From assembly GCA_013372875.1 (NCBI GenBank), contig JABXIW010000001.1, positions 1 through 43,832 on the forward strand: 43,832 bases of DNA, written 5' to 3'. Under the pieces are notes generated by a model. It saw only the letters and a list, made by a program, of their open reading frames with translations. It had not been told where the DNA came from and did not search any database. This document shows, piece by piece, positions 8,403 to 17,538 of this stretch (position 1 is its first letter; each line of letters starts with the position of its first letter). The DNA is from Gammaproteobacteria bacterium. Its GTDB lineage: Bacteria; Pseudomonadota; Gammaproteobacteria; Enterobacterales; Kangiellaceae. Both the position numbers and the translations under genes were made by a program.

Positions 8403-9059
8403 TTATAATAGCAATTCCGTTAACTCATTAACCTCGTTAAAAGGTGCAACTGACTGCGCAGGCTTACTCGAGTCGGGATGAGTCACTCCTATCACTTGCG
8501 CTATACCAAACTCATCTGCCTTGCGTAAAATAGTAACGCTGTCATCGACAAATAATGTGGCATCTTTATCAAAATTCCACTTCGCTTGAATTGTTTGCCA
8601 AAAGCGCAGATTTTCTTTGGGGTAGCCCGTATCGTGGCTTGATAACAGTTCATCAAAGTAAGGTGAAAAATCTTTAATCGCTAATTTAATTGCCATAGTG
8701 TCAGGATGCGCATTAGTTATGAGGTAGAGCTTTTTCCCTTGCAGCTTGGCTTGTTGCAAAAACTTGATAGTACCACTTCGATACTCTACTTTCTCAGCAA
8801 CTTGGCGTTTGAGCCCGACAATATCTAGATCCATTTTTTTTGACCAGAAATCGGTGCAATACCAATCTAATGTTCCATAATGTTCTTGATAAAGACTTTT
8901 AAGAAATTGATCGGCTTGCTGATGACTGAGCCCATGTTTTTTAGCATAAGCCTTTGGTACAAGTTCCAGCCAAAAATAATTATCGAATGCTAAATCTAAA
9001 AGTGTACCATCCATATCCAGCAGAATGGTTTCAATCGCATCCCACTGTTTCGAATTCAT
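8403..9059 (-). CDS. yrfG: GMP/IMP 5'-nucleotidase of the HAD family (YrfG)
   Basis: 218 residues from the ATG at 9057-9059. The HAD motif I LLDMDGTLLD (Asp15, Asp17), motif II TNAH, and motif IV LFVDDS are visible, and the long segment after motif I with HYGTLDWYCTDFW is typical of YrfG. The E. coli enzyme dephosphorylates GMP and IMP. The start overlaps the gspN stop by one base (TGATG), a coupling signal, so I prefer it over the ATG at 9077. In E. coli yrfG is next to hslR-hslO; here the whole gsp operon separates them. Confidence 0.92.
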   Translation of the reverse strand: MNSKQWDAIETILLDMDGTLLDLAFDNYFWLELVPKAYAKKHGLSHQQADQFLKSLYQEHYGTLDWYCTDFWSKKMDLDIVGLKRQVAEKVEYRSGTIKFLQQAKLQGKKLYLITNAHPDTMAIKLAIKDFSPYFDELLSSHDTGYPKENLRFWQTIQAKWNFDKDATLFVDDSVTILRKADEFGIAQVIGVTHPDSSKPAQSVAPFNEVNELTELLL

Positions 9060-9817
9060 CAAAGTTTGCCGCTCCATTGGATTCGATAGCGGTCGTTTTC
9101 AAGTTTGCCAAAGTTTTTGATCCAATTTTCTAGATCGGTTGGCAACTGGGTTTGCGTGCTAACATCTAGCTGATAACTTCTATTTGGCATTAAAGTGAGC
9201 TGTCCTTTTAAATCCAAAACACCTTGATTATCGACAACAGTCAAAATTATGTTATTAGTATCATCAGTCTTGATCTGATATTCAAAATTGCCTAAAGCAA
9301 GACTTTGCTCCAAGTAGTCAATAATCGCATTTTGCCAACTGCCGATACCTTGAACATTATTCCAGTTACCATTGGCTTGCAAACTGGCTTGCTCAATGCT
9401 TCCCGTTAAATTACCTTTTAGACTCTTCACCGGAAACTGCATAAAAGGATCGAACCGCTGCGCAGCTAGTTCATAATTAAGATTGCTCACCTCAATGGCG
9501 TTAGTATTTGCACTTAACTTCCCATCAAGTTTCAAGCTGAAATCATTCACATTGATCTGTGCTTTCAAGTTTCCCGTTAGCAAGCTCAAAACACTAATAT
9601 CAGCGCTGACGTTTTCGACGCTGAGATCATAATAACGGATCTTGCCGATTTTGGGATTCCAAATCGAGCCTTGAATATTAGTCGTTTGAACTTTTTGAAA
9701 TTTTGCAGGAAGTTTACTAGCTATCAGCGGCCAAACGGTTTGCGCCGGCGCCATCGCAACAATGATCACAGCCAATAGCAAGACGCTCAGCAAAGCGCCG
9801 AGAATTTTCTTCTTCAT
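9059..9817 (-). CDS. gspN: Type II secretion protein GspN
   Basis: 252 residues with an N-terminal membrane helix (about 4-24) and a periplasmic beta-rich domain made of AsmA-like strands, including the N-terminal AQTVWPLIASKLP segment and repeated LKGNLTGS-like strands. GspN is an accessory inner-membrane protein of the T2SS that many species lack. It is last in the gspC-to-gspN order, 3 bp after gspM, and its stop overlaps the yrfG start. Identification rests on position plus domain appearance. Confidence 0.9.
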   Translation of the reverse strand: MKKKILGALLSVLLLAVIIVAMAPAQTVWPLIASKLPAKFQKVQTTNIQGSIWNPKIGKIRYYDLSVENVSADISVLSLLTGNLKAQINVNDFSLKLDGKLSANTNAIEVSNLNYELAAQRFDPFMQFPVKSLKGNLTGSIEQASLQANGNWNNVQGIGSWQNAIIDYLEQSLALGNFEYQIKTDDTNNIILTVVDNQGVLDLKGQLTLMPNRSYQLDVSTQTQLPTDLENWIKNFGKLENDRYRIQWSGKL

Positions 9818-9820
9818 GAA

Positions 9821-10297
9821 TTATCCCGCTCGTAAAACTTTTAGCGAAACATCCACTTTCCCTGTAACGTCAGTTTTAGATACTCGAAAGTTCTCGACAA
9901 TTAATCCTTTTGCTTGCTCAAGATTTGAAACCCAGCGGATCAGTTGATCAAACTCCACATCATCTAATCGCAATTGAATTTCTTGGTTTCTTTTACGTTC
10001 TTGGATGTTGGATAGTTTTAAACCAAATTGATTGGCCGACTGATTGATCAACTGATTCAAAGGCTGATTACTGGTAGTTCTAACACCACCCGCTTGTAAA
10101 GTAGCGACTTGAGTTTTTAAGCTCGAAACTTGACCTTTTAGAGCATCACGATCATCAATCAAGCCAGCTCTATATTCTTTAATCGGCACAATTACTAAAA
10201 GCGATAGCATCAATAATGCGAAGGCAATGCCTAGAATATTAACCATTAGTTTTTCGCGCTGATTAAGGCCAGCATACCAATCTTTAACAGCACTCAT
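9821..10297 (-). CDS. gspM: Type II secretion protein GspM
   Basis: 158 residues, the usual length. A short cytoplasmic head (WYAGLNQREKLMV) precedes a membrane helix (about 20-40) and a periplasmic ferredoxin-like domain. GspM binds GspL in the inner-membrane platform and helps link the ATPase to the pseudopilus. Its start overlaps the last base of gspL, which indicates coupled translation of the two partners. Confidence 0.93.
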   Translation of the reverse strand: MSAVKDWYAGLNQREKLMVNILGIAFALLMLSLLVIVPIKEYRAGLIDDRDALKGQVSSLKTQVATLQAGGVRTTSNQPLNQLINQSANQFGLKLSNIQERKRNQEIQLRLDDVEFDQLIRWVSNLEQAKGLIVENFRVSKTDVTGKVDVSLKVLRAG

Positions 10298-11532
10298 TAG
10301 TTCACCTTCACGACTAGACGCGTTGTCCAGCTTCCATTGTTGTCTCGTGCATTGCGCATCTCAACATTTAACCCCGATTGCTCTAACTGTTGCTGGGCCG
10401 CAGTCAAAACCTGATAATTTTGCGCACGCACATCTAAATTCATAGTGCCTTGCTTGGAGTTAAAGTCCAATTGCTCAAGTTTTACTTGATTCGGATCCAG
10501 CTTGTCATAAACCATATCCATCAGGCTTATCAAGCCGCTCACTTGACCACTACCGCCTGCGGCCTTTCTATATAAATTATTAATCTCAACGATTTTAGAG
10601 TCTAAACGGCTATCATCAATATTCGGGCTGAGTTTTTGCACTTCCATCAAAGCCTGCTGTCGATATTCATCTCTTTCCTTTTTTAGGATAAATAATTCGC
10701 TGCCAAGATATACCAAACCAGAAATAAGCAGCACTGAAGCGGCTATCAATGGTAACTTCCATTGACTCATATCAGTATTGGATTTCTTGTTCGAGGTATA
10801 GGCTTGCTGCAATAAATTGATCGAGTTTTCACGGTTTTGCGAAGCTAGCCACTCAAGCTCATCATCAATCGGCATAAATTGTACTGCTAAACCTGGCACT
10901 GAATCCAAACCACTTTGCTCTTGGTTAGTGGTAAAGACTCGAATAGCTTGAGTCAAAGTTTGCTCTTCCTGCGCCAACTCACTTAAATTCCATTTCAGCA
11001 TATCGGCTAGCATATCTTTCGATGCCGCCCAAAAACTATTGGCATCTTGACGCACCAAAGCCACTTCAGAATCCAGCATGCTCCAAGCATCGTCAAACAC
11101 GGGCAAACTAGCCGCATCAGCATACAATTCATCTACTTCAACACCAGCTTCGGATAATTGGTTTAGCAGCCCCGTTAGATATTGCTTACTCACCACATTC
11201 ACGCTCAACTGATTAGCAGCATTCACATCACCAATGGCAAAATGCTGCGTTTCCACTGACTCAATCACTTGTTCTTCTAATAAATATGGAACAGCTTTTT
11301 CTAAATGCTTACGATTTTTAGTTGGCGCATCGATGGCAAAACTTCTCACCTTATGCGAAGGGATCAACATAGTCACTGGATTAGCTTCCGCCATTTCGGC
11401 TAACGCCACTATGTCATCCAACAACAAGTTTCCACGGTCTAAAAACGTAACCGTTGATTCTTGTGTGTTAATTAAGCCCCATTCAACCGACTCATTGTCG
11501 GCCATCAATCGAATAAATAATCGATCTTTCAT
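10297..11532 (-). CDS. gspL: Type II secretion protein GspL
   Basis: 411 residues. The N-terminal cytoplasmic half (about 1-250) has the actin-like fold that docks the N-terminus of GspE, with the typical MLIPSHKVRSFAIDAPTKNRKHLEKA region and VPYLLEEQV. A membrane helix follows at about 265-283, then a periplasmic domain with LEQLDFNSKQGTMNLDV. GspL recruits the ATPase to the membrane. It lies 2 bp downstream of gspK and overlaps gspM. Confidence 0.94.
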   Translation of the reverse strand: MKDRLFIRLMADNESVEWGLINTQESTVTFLDRGNLLLDDIVALAEMAEANPVTMLIPSHKVRSFAIDAPTKNRKHLEKAVPYLLEEQVIESVETQHFAIGDVNAANQLSVNVVSKQYLTGLLNQLSEAGVEVDELYADAASLPVFDDAWSMLDSEVALVRQDANSFWAASKDMLADMLKWNLSELAQEEQTLTQAIRVFTTNQEQSGLDSVPGLAVQFMPIDDELEWLASQNRENSINLLQQAYTSNKKSNTDMSQWKLPLIAASVLLISGLVYLGSELFILKKERDEYRQQALMEVQKLSPNIDDSRLDSKIVEINNLYRKAAGGSGQVSGLISLMDMVYDKLDPNQVKLEQLDFNSKQGTMNLDVRAQNYQVLTAAQQQLEQSGLNVEMRNARDNNGSWTTRLVVKVN

Positions 11533-11534
11533 AA

Positions 11535-12602
11535 TTAATCTCCAATGTGGCGTGCCACCACTTGAAATTGATTTTGATTTTTTAATAACAGTGATTTAGT
11601 TTGCGCTCTGCCTGTATGAATATTGGCTGTTGCCGTCATCAATAAATATTTACTATCGAACGCCAAACGTCCTGCTGCTTCAGGCGAAGTTTTACCGTTA
11701 CCTAATGCTGTAAAAAAGTCACCTTCACTATAGCCCTCTTCCGGCATATCCTGCAATACTTGCTGCACCGTTGCCAGGTCAACGTCATCCAACAATGCCC
11801 AAACTAACAGCGCCTGCTCTGGCTGTACGGTATTAACATTAATGGTGCCTTCTTTGGTCGGCAACACACAAATATAATCTTTAATCGAGTCATAAATCTC
11901 AGGCGTATAACCTTTGATCACCATCAACTCGCTGGTATGGCCGAGCAAAGTATTACCTGTGCGGTAAGGGATTTCATAACCTGTATAGGTATAGTCTTCT
12001 GCGCCATCCGCACCCGATACTTCTAAATCTTCATCGATCCAGTCACGCAAAGTCGCTGCCAGCTCAGCAGGAGTCGCTTCAATTTCACTCGGCAATAATG
12101 TCTCAATTAACTTGATGTAAATCTTTTCGCCAGGCAACTGCTTACCGAACTCATTAGTTTGATCGATGGTTTCCGATGAAGTATTATCTCTTAATTCGTC
12201 TGCAGCAAGTTCACCACCTGTTTCTGGCACTGCATTTTGTGCTTCCATCAAAATCGAGTTCAAATTAAAACAACTGTGCATATCCCGCACTTGACCTTCT
12301 AGTGTACCCAGATTGTTTTCTATCGGAAATTGCATTGGATTTGTCGCCCAAGGCTGTGTACGCACCACTCGCTCCGCTTTGGATTGTTCGAAATATTGCT
12401 CCAATAAACTTTTTCCGAATACTTCCGCACCTACCATGTATTCGCTTGCGCGGGCATTATTAATAATATTAAAAGTTCGACGGTCACTCACTTGACGATC
12501 ATTAATAATAAAAGTCGCGAACATGATCAAAACCGCTGCAATCATTAATACAGTGATTAATGCAATGCCTTGCTGTTTTGACTTCAAATTCATGGCTTTC
12601 AT
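11535..12602 (-). CDS. gspK: Type II secretion minor pseudopilin GspK
   Basis: 355 residues. The prepilin leader ends at Gly in KQQG/IALITVLM and, as usual for GspK, there is no Glu at mature position 5. A large globular domain with two helix-rich parts follows, containing CFNLNSIL, the LRDWIDED stretch of the metal-binding region, and the TVQPEQALL segment. GspK caps the tip of the pseudopilus with GspI and GspJ. Starts at residue 1 or Met4 are both possible. It overlaps none of its neighbours: 2 bp each to gspJ and gspL. Confidence 0.95.
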   Translation of the reverse strand: MKAMNLKSKQQGIALITVLMIAAVLIMFATFIINDRQVSDRRTFNIINNARASEYMVGAEVFGKSLLEQYFEQSKAERVVRTQPWATNPMQFPIENNLGTLEGQVRDMHSCFNLNSILMEAQNAVPETGGELAADELRDNTSSETIDQTNEFGKQLPGEKIYIKLIETLLPSEIEATPAELAATLRDWIDEDLEVSGADGAEDYTYTGYEIPYRTGNTLLGHTSELMVIKGYTPEIYDSIKDYICVLPTKEGTINVNTVQPEQALLVWALLDDVDLATVQQVLQDMPEEGYSEGDFFTALGNGKTSPEAAGRLAFDSKYLLMTATANIHTGRAQTKSLLLKNQNQFQVVARHIGD

Positions 12603-12604
12603 GA

Positions 12605-13264
12605 CTAGCCTTTCTCTCCTAAATCGGCATTAACCGCACCTTCTGGCTTCACCGACTCAAATGACACAATTGGAAAGATACGGTGAATTTCACCAAAATC
12701 TTTTAACAGCAAAGTCACTTTAATTGCCTCTGGCATATCCGTTAGATTATCCTGCTCGGTCTCCCACTCTTTTTGCCAATCGTTATTCTTTAGAAACTCA
12801 AAAGTTAACTCTTCAACACCTGTTAGCAATGGTCGCTTTAATTCCTGCCCCTCAACTGCATTATCAACATACAGCCAATGATTTCGGATCAGTTTTTCAT
12901 CAGAAAACTGATAGAGTAAATGCTGCAAATTACTCCGCGCTAATTTTGCCGGATTACGCCAGTTAGTTCTTGTTAACTCTAAAAAACTATCGGATGCAGC
13001 AGTGCGTCCACGCAATAAGGCAACTTTATCGCCATATTCATTGCGTCTTTCGCGATATGTCATGTGTTGAATATCATCTTCTATTTGTCTAATGGCTAAT
13101 TGAACTTCGCGTAACCTGTCCATATGTTTTTCATTTGCAGCCATATTCTTTTGGACAGAATTAAATAACTCCATAGCGAGCAAGCCGACGATGCCCAATA
13201 TGGCTAACGCAACCAAGACTTCGGTTAAGCTGAATCCTTTGCTCTTAGCTTTTGCGCTAATCAC
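12605..13264 (-). CDS. gspJ: Type II secretion minor pseudopilin GspJ
   Basis: 219 residues. The leader ends in KSKG/FSLTEVLVALAILG with Phe at +1 and Glu at +5, the signal for the prepilin peptidase (not encoded in this window). The globular part contains IRQIEDDIQHMTYR and VEELTFEFL, typical of GspJ. It forms the tip complex with GspI and GspK. Its start overlaps the gspI stop by 4 bp. Confidence 0.94.
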   Translation of the reverse strand: MISAKAKSKGFSLTEVLVALAILGIVGLLAMELFNSVQKNMAANEKHMDRLREVQLAIRQIEDDIQHMTYRERRNEYGDKVALLRGRTAASDSFLELTRTNWRNPAKLARSNLQHLLYQFSDEKLIRNHWLYVDNAVEGQELKRPLLTGVEELTFEFLKNNDWQKEWETEQDNLTDMPEAIKVTLLLKDFGEIHRIFPIVSFESVKPEGAVNADLGEKG

Positions 13265-13638
13265 TGTTTGTTATCCTTTTGTCCCACAAAGCCAGTCATG
13301 GTAAAGGTACCATCGCCACCATAGGCCACAGTAACGGTCACACGGCGCATTTTAGGCTCGCTGGTTTCTACCACTTGGTGCTTAATTTTCCATTCCCGAT
13401 TAGCCAACTCCATTTCGGAATCTTTAGTGCCAACTGACGGCCAATTATCAGCAAGTTGCAATTCAGCAATGTAATTCTTCGCTACATAACTGGCTAAAGT
13501 TTTATCACGATTGGCGCTAATACTCTGCGCGCTGGAATTAAAAAGTCCATAGACCAATGGCACAATCAAGATCCCTGTGATTGACATGGCGATCAGCAGT
13601 TCTAATAAGGTTAGACCTTTTTGCTTATTTCTCAGCAT
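13261..13638 (-). CDS. gspI: Type II secretion minor pseudopilin GspI
   Basis: 125 residues, the standard length. The leader is very short (MLRNKQKG/LTLLELLIA) with Glu at +5. The core has the GspI-typical ASYVAKNYIAELQLADNWPS segment followed by REWKIKHQVVET. GspI nucleates the tip complex with GspJ and GspK. Its start lies inside the 3' end of gspH (14-bp overlap) and its stop overlaps gspJ by 4 bp, so the three genes are tightly coupled. Confidence 0.94.
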   Translation of the reverse strand: MLRNKQKGLTLLELLIAMSITGILIVPLVYGLFNSSAQSISANRDKTLASYVAKNYIAELQLADNWPSVGTKDSEMELANREWKIKHQVVETSEPKMRRVTVTVAYGGDGTFTMTGFVGQKDNKQ

Positions 13639-14284
13639 AGAAATTATCCTTATCCAATTCTTTATCCCAATCCGTTTGGTAGTTACCCGCTAGAGGTCTT
13701 TTTGAAATTTTGAAATCGCCTAAATAATTACCCGCAATACGATAGAAGTGACCATCTGATTGATCTAAGCCAATGGTTAAATAGAACTCATTCATTTCAC
13801 CACTGGATAGCATAAAGATTTGTGGGATCTTAACTGGCTTGTTCTCTTCTTCTGATTCACTCAGTGAATCGTTTGAGCCTTTATCTTCGTCAGATTCTGA
13901 CGAACCATTTTTAAGCAGCGAATCCTGTCCTTCCACATTAACGTACAAGGCAAATGGCTCTTCAAACTCTTGATTCTTTAAAAACTGATGGTCTTCAAGT
14001 TCTTGCCACTGCTCATTGTTGTAAATCAGAAATGAATAACCATCACTTTCAATGCGTAAGCCAAGCTCAACACCGCGAATAATCGACTCTTCTTGTGCAA
14101 TTTGCAGCTGCCCAAGTAACTTGTAAGCATGATTTTTTAGTTCGCCTTTATGGTTAGCGCCAAAAAATCGAAAAGCGCCAACCGCAATAATGGCAATAAT
14201 TGCCATAGCAATAACCACCTCAAGCATGGTGAATCCTGCTTGAGGTTTGTGTTTTACATAATGTCTATTACTGATTCTCTGCAT
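13625..14284 (-). CDS. gspH: Type II secretion minor pseudopilin GspH
   Basis: About 219 residues; the usual length is nearer 160-200. The prepilin cleavage site is PQAG/FTMLEVVIAMAIIA with Glu at +5, followed by the core segment LLGQLQIAQEESIIRGVELGL typical of GspH. It links the tip complex to the GspG fibre. Two ATG starts overlap the gspG 3' end (14299 or 14284); I prefer the nearer one because it gives a 17-residue leader. Between the strand FALYVNVEGQ and KIPQIFML there is an acidic, Ser-rich insertion of about 30 residues, which is unusual. Confidence 0.9.
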   Translation of the reverse strand: MQRISNRHYVKHKPQAGFTMLEVVIAMAIIAIIAVGAFRFFGANHKGELKNHAYKLLGQLQIAQEESIIRGVELGLRIESDGYSFLIYNNEQWQELEDHQFLKNQEFEEPFALYVNVEGQDSLLKNGSSESDEDKGSNDSLSESEEENKPVKIPQIFMLSSGEMNEFYLTIGLDQSDGHFYRIAGNYLGDFKISKRPLAGNYQTDWDKELDKDNFYAEK

Positions 14285-14753
14285 TGAAGTTAATAGCATT
14301 CATATTCCAAACACTAATGTCTTGGAACTGGCCTTCGCCTCCTGGACGCCCATCCTTACCCATAGAAAATAGATCGTAATCATTTTCAACTCCAGGTGAT
14401 ATATATTGATAAGGCTTGCCCCAAGGATCGTTAACTACGCCACCACCCGAAATATAGCCACCCTTTTGATAGTTATTCGGAATAGGATCTTGTGTAGGTC
14501 TTCTTACTAAAGCGTCCAAACCTTGATCAGTGGTTGGGAAGAAACCGTTATCGTTGTAATAGCTCATCAAAGCCGATTGTAAGTTGGTTAAATCGCCCTT
14601 AACCCGGGTAAATTTGGCTTCTTCGGTTTTACCTAAAAAGTTAATCGCGATCACCGTGGACATGATGGCAACAATCGCCAGTGCCACCAAAATTTCTGTG
14701 ATAGTAAAACCTGTTGTTTTTTTGGAAACTTGCTTTTTCATTTTCTCTCTCAT
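14268..14753 (-). CDS. gspG: Type II secretion major pseudopilin GspG
   Basis: 161 residues. The leader ends in KTTG/FTITEILVALAIVAI with Glu at +5; the body has LQSALMSYYNDNGFFPTTDQGLDALV, DPWGKPYQYISPG and the calcium-binding DGRPGGEG stretch, all diagnostic of GspG. It builds the pseudopilus shaft that pushes substrates through GspD. A short tail (about ten residues after SVWNM) extends beyond common homologues. The ATG at 14753 is preceded by AGG at a normal distance; Met5 is an alternative. It lies 11 bp after gspF. Confidence 0.95.
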   Translation of the reverse strand: MREKMKKQVSKKTTGFTITEILVALAIVAIMSTVIAINFLGKTEEAKFTRVKGDLTNLQSALMSYYNDNGFFPTTDQGLDALVRRPTQDPIPNNYQKGGYISGGGVVNDPWGKPYQYISPGVENDYDLFSMGKDGRPGGEGQFQDISVWNMNAINFNAENQ

Positions 14754-14764
14754 ATTTAACCTAT

Positions 14765-15988
14765 CTAACCGATGGAGCTGGTCAACTGGAAGATTGGCAA
14801 CATCATCGCCAATACAATAAAGAAGACCATTCCACCTAAAAATAAAATAATCAGAGGCCCCATAATATTCAGCGCAATATCAACACTGTTTTCGAATTGG
14901 GCTTCCTGATTATCGGAAACTTGTTGCAACATATCCTCGAGCTCGCCACTAGCTTCACCACTACCGATCATGTGGATCATCATCGGTGGGAACAGCTTGG
15001 TTTGCTCTAAGGCATTTTTAAGGCTCGCACCTTCACGCACCTTAATTGCAGCCTCGCCAACTGCCTCTCGCATCTTTAAATTGGTTAAAACCTTGCCACC
15101 AATATTCATGGCTTCAAGTAACGGCACACCACTGGAATGCAAAATACTTAAAGTGCTAGAAAACTGCGACGTATTTAAGTTTTTCGACAAACGACCAAAC
15201 ACAGGTAATTTCAAAATTTTGGCGTGCCAGCGTTTTTTGTTTTCAGGGTTTCTAAGCCACCATGAAAACAAGCCAATCGCGGCTAAAATGCCGATTAGCG
15301 TAAAGAGTCCAGCATAAGAGGACAAAAAGTCACTCATACCAATTAGAATCTTGGTCGCTAGCGGAAGTTCCTGCCCCGAAGTAGTAAATTGGGCAACAAT
15401 CTTTGGAACTGCGAAGATCATCAACAAAATCACCACGGTAACAGCAACTGTGATTAAAACAATCGGATAGACCATGGCGGCGGTAATTTTACCGCGGATC
15501 TTGTGGCGTCTTTCGGTGTAGTCTGCCAATCGATTAAGCACAGTATCCAAATGACCCGCTCGCTCGCCCGCAGCCACCATCGAGCGATATAGCTCATTGA
15601 AAACCTTAGGAAATTCCGCCATACCATCGGCAAGGGTATGACCTTCCATCACTTTAGCACGCACGCCTAATAAAATACTCTTAACTTTGGCTTTTTCAGT
15701 CTGCTCAGAAACTGCTTTTAACGCTTCTTCAATTGGTAGCGCAGCTTTAACCAAGGTGGCTAATTGACGAGTAATCAAAGCCAAGTCGGCAACTTTGATG
15801 GAAACTCCACCAATGCCAAAACCTGATTTGTCTTTCGATTTAGCCGAATCACCGATATGTAGAATTTCGAGCGGAGTAAAACCTTTATCGCGTAATTGCT
15901 GACGAATTTGCCTTGGCGTATCGCCTTCTAAAACGCCTTTTTTTTCTTTTCCTTTGGTGTTGAGTGCAACGTATTCAAAAGCAGCCAT
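14765..15988 (-). CDS. gspF: Type II secretion inner-membrane platform protein GspF
   Basis: 407 residues, the canonical length. It begins AAFEYVALNTKGKEKKGVLEGD, then holds two similar cytoplasmic helical domains, each with the GERAGHLDTVLNRLADY or GSGEASGELEDMLQQVSDNQE type motif, and three membrane helices (about 168-192, 220-245, 375-400). GspF is the polytopic core of the assembly platform. It is 29 bp after gspE and 11 bp before gspG. Confidence 0.96.
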   Translation of the reverse strand: MAAFEYVALNTKGKEKKGVLEGDTPRQIRQQLRDKGFTPLEILHIGDSAKSKDKSGFGIGGVSIKVADLALITRQLATLVKAALPIEEALKAVSEQTEKAKVKSILLGVRAKVMEGHTLADGMAEFPKVFNELYRSMVAAGERAGHLDTVLNRLADYTERRHKIRGKITAAMVYPIVLITVAVTVVILLMIFAVPKIVAQFTTSGQELPLATKILIGMSDFLSSYAGLFTLIGILAAIGLFSWWLRNPENKKRWHAKILKLPVFGRLSKNLNTSQFSSTLSILHSSGVPLLEAMNIGGKVLTNLKMREAVGEAAIKVREGASLKNALEQTKLFPPMMIHMIGSGEASGELEDMLQQVSDNQEAQFENSVDIALNIMGPLIILFLGGMVFFIVLAMMLPIFQLTSSIG

Positions 15989-16017
15989 TGATTTATACCT
16001 TCATTAAACCAATTGCA

Positions 16018-17535
16018 TTAATCTTCACGCGTTACGCGTAAGACTTCTTCAACCGTGGTAATGCCTTGCAGAACTCGAGCTCGACCATCCGCTCGAATAC
16101 CTGGCGTAAACTTACGCGCGTGCTGTTCCATTTGTTGCTCGCTAGTGTTGTTATGGATCATGGTGCGCATTTGTTCATCCACCACCAACAATTCATAAAT
16201 ACCTTGTCGGCCGTTATAACCGCGATAACTACAAGCCTCACAGCCTTCCGGATGATAAATGGTTGGCGGATTAGCCACATCAAAGCCCATCAGCTCACAC
16301 TCTTTCTCATTGGCAACTTCTGGACGCTTACATTCAGGGCATAAACGACGCACCAAGCGCTGAGCCAGAACACCGAGAATAGACGATGATAATAAAAACG
16401 GTTCAACACCCATGTCTTGCATACGAGTTACTGCACCAACTGCAGTATTAGTGTGCAAAGTTGATAATACTAAGTGACCAGTTAACGATGCTTGTACTGC
16501 AATTTGTGCTGTTTCTAAATCACGGATCTCACCAACCATGACCACATCAGGATCTTGACGCAAAATCGCTCTTAATCCACGAGCAAAAGTCATATCCACT
16601 TTGGGGTTAACTTGAGTTTGTCCAATACCATCGATCAGATATTCGATCGGATCTTCCACCGTTAAAATATTGCGGCTGGAGTTATTCAGTAAGGATAAAC
16701 CTGCATAAAGAGTGGTAGTTTTACCAGAGCCCGTTGGACCTGTAACTAAGATAATGCCATGAGGTTTATGCAACAAAGCACTCATCAAATCCATGGTATC
16801 TTGCTGCATACCCAAATGAGAAAATTCCAAACGCCCTGCTTCTTTGTCCAATAAACGCAACACCACGCGCTCGCCATGACTCGAGGGCATGGTGGAAACA
16901 CGCACGTCAACTGCGCGATTAGCAATTCTTAACGCAATACGGCCATCTTGTGGGATCCGCTTTTCTGCGATATCCAATTTGGCCATAACTTTAATACGAG
17001 AAACTAATAGCGGCGCAAGTTTACGACTTGGCTGCAACACTTCCCTTAACACCCCATCAACACGAAAACGTACCGACAGGGTTTTCTCAAAAGTCTCAAT
17101 ATGTATATCCGAAGCATTTTCTTTAATCGCTTCGGTTAACAGTGCATTAATCAACTTAATGATTGGCGCATCGTCTTCTGCTTCTAATAGATCTTCGGTT
17201 TCAGGCAACTCTTCTGCTAACTTGAAGAGATCCATTTCTTCACCCAAATCATCCATTGCTTGCTGGGCGCCACCAGTACCTGATTGGTAATAGGAGCTTA
17301 ACTGAGATTCAAACTCCTCTTCACGCAACTTGATAACTTCGAAGGGATCATTGCAATGGCGTTTGACTTCAAGCAAAGCTGCAGGAGAAGTTCCCTCGCG
17401 TAAAAAGCAATGTAAGCCTGACTCGGTTTTAGTCAGAAAGACACCGTGCCTCTTAGCAAAACTAAAAGGCAAAGGACGGAAGCTATCAAAAATGGGTTCT
17501 ATAACTTCAAGTTCAGCTGACAGTTGCTCGGCCAT
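16018..17535 (-). CDS. gspE: Type II secretion ATPase GspE
   Basis: 505 residues. The N-terminal domain (about 1-120) binds GspL. The ATPase core has Walker [10 protein letters not shown] at 266-274, the Asp box around 294, Walker B region [12 protein letters not shown] at 328-339 and the His box [10 protein letters not shown] at 354-363. A tetracysteine zinc motif (C399, C402, C432, C435) is the mark of GspE. It is a cytoplasmic hexamer that powers pseudopilus assembly. It is 3 bp after gspD on the same strand. Confidence 0.96.
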   Translation of the reverse strand: MAEQLSAELEVIEPIFDSFRPLPFSFAKRHGVFLTKTESGLHCFLREGTSPAALLEVKRHCNDPFEVIKLREEEFESQLSSYYQSGTGGAQQAMDDLGEEMDLFKLAEELPETEDLLEAEDDAPIIKLINALLTEAIKENASDIHIETFEKTLSVRFRVDGVLREVLQPSRKLAPLLVSRIKVMAKLDIAEKRIPQDGRIALRIANRAVDVRVSTMPSSHGERVVLRLLDKEAGRLEFSHLGMQQDTMDLMSALLHKPHGIILVTGPTGSGKTTTLYAGLSLLNNSSRNILTVEDPIEYLIDGIGQTQVNPKVDMTFARGLRAILRQDPDVVMVGEIRDLETAQIAVQASLTGHLVLSTLHTNTAVGAVTRMQDMGVEPFLLSSSILGVLAQRLVRRLCPECKRPEVANEKECELMGFDVANPPTIYHPEGCEACSYRGYNGRQGIYELLVVDEQMRTMIHNNTSEQQMEQHARKFTPGIRADGRARVLQGITTVEEVLRVTRED

Positions 17536-17538
17536 AAT

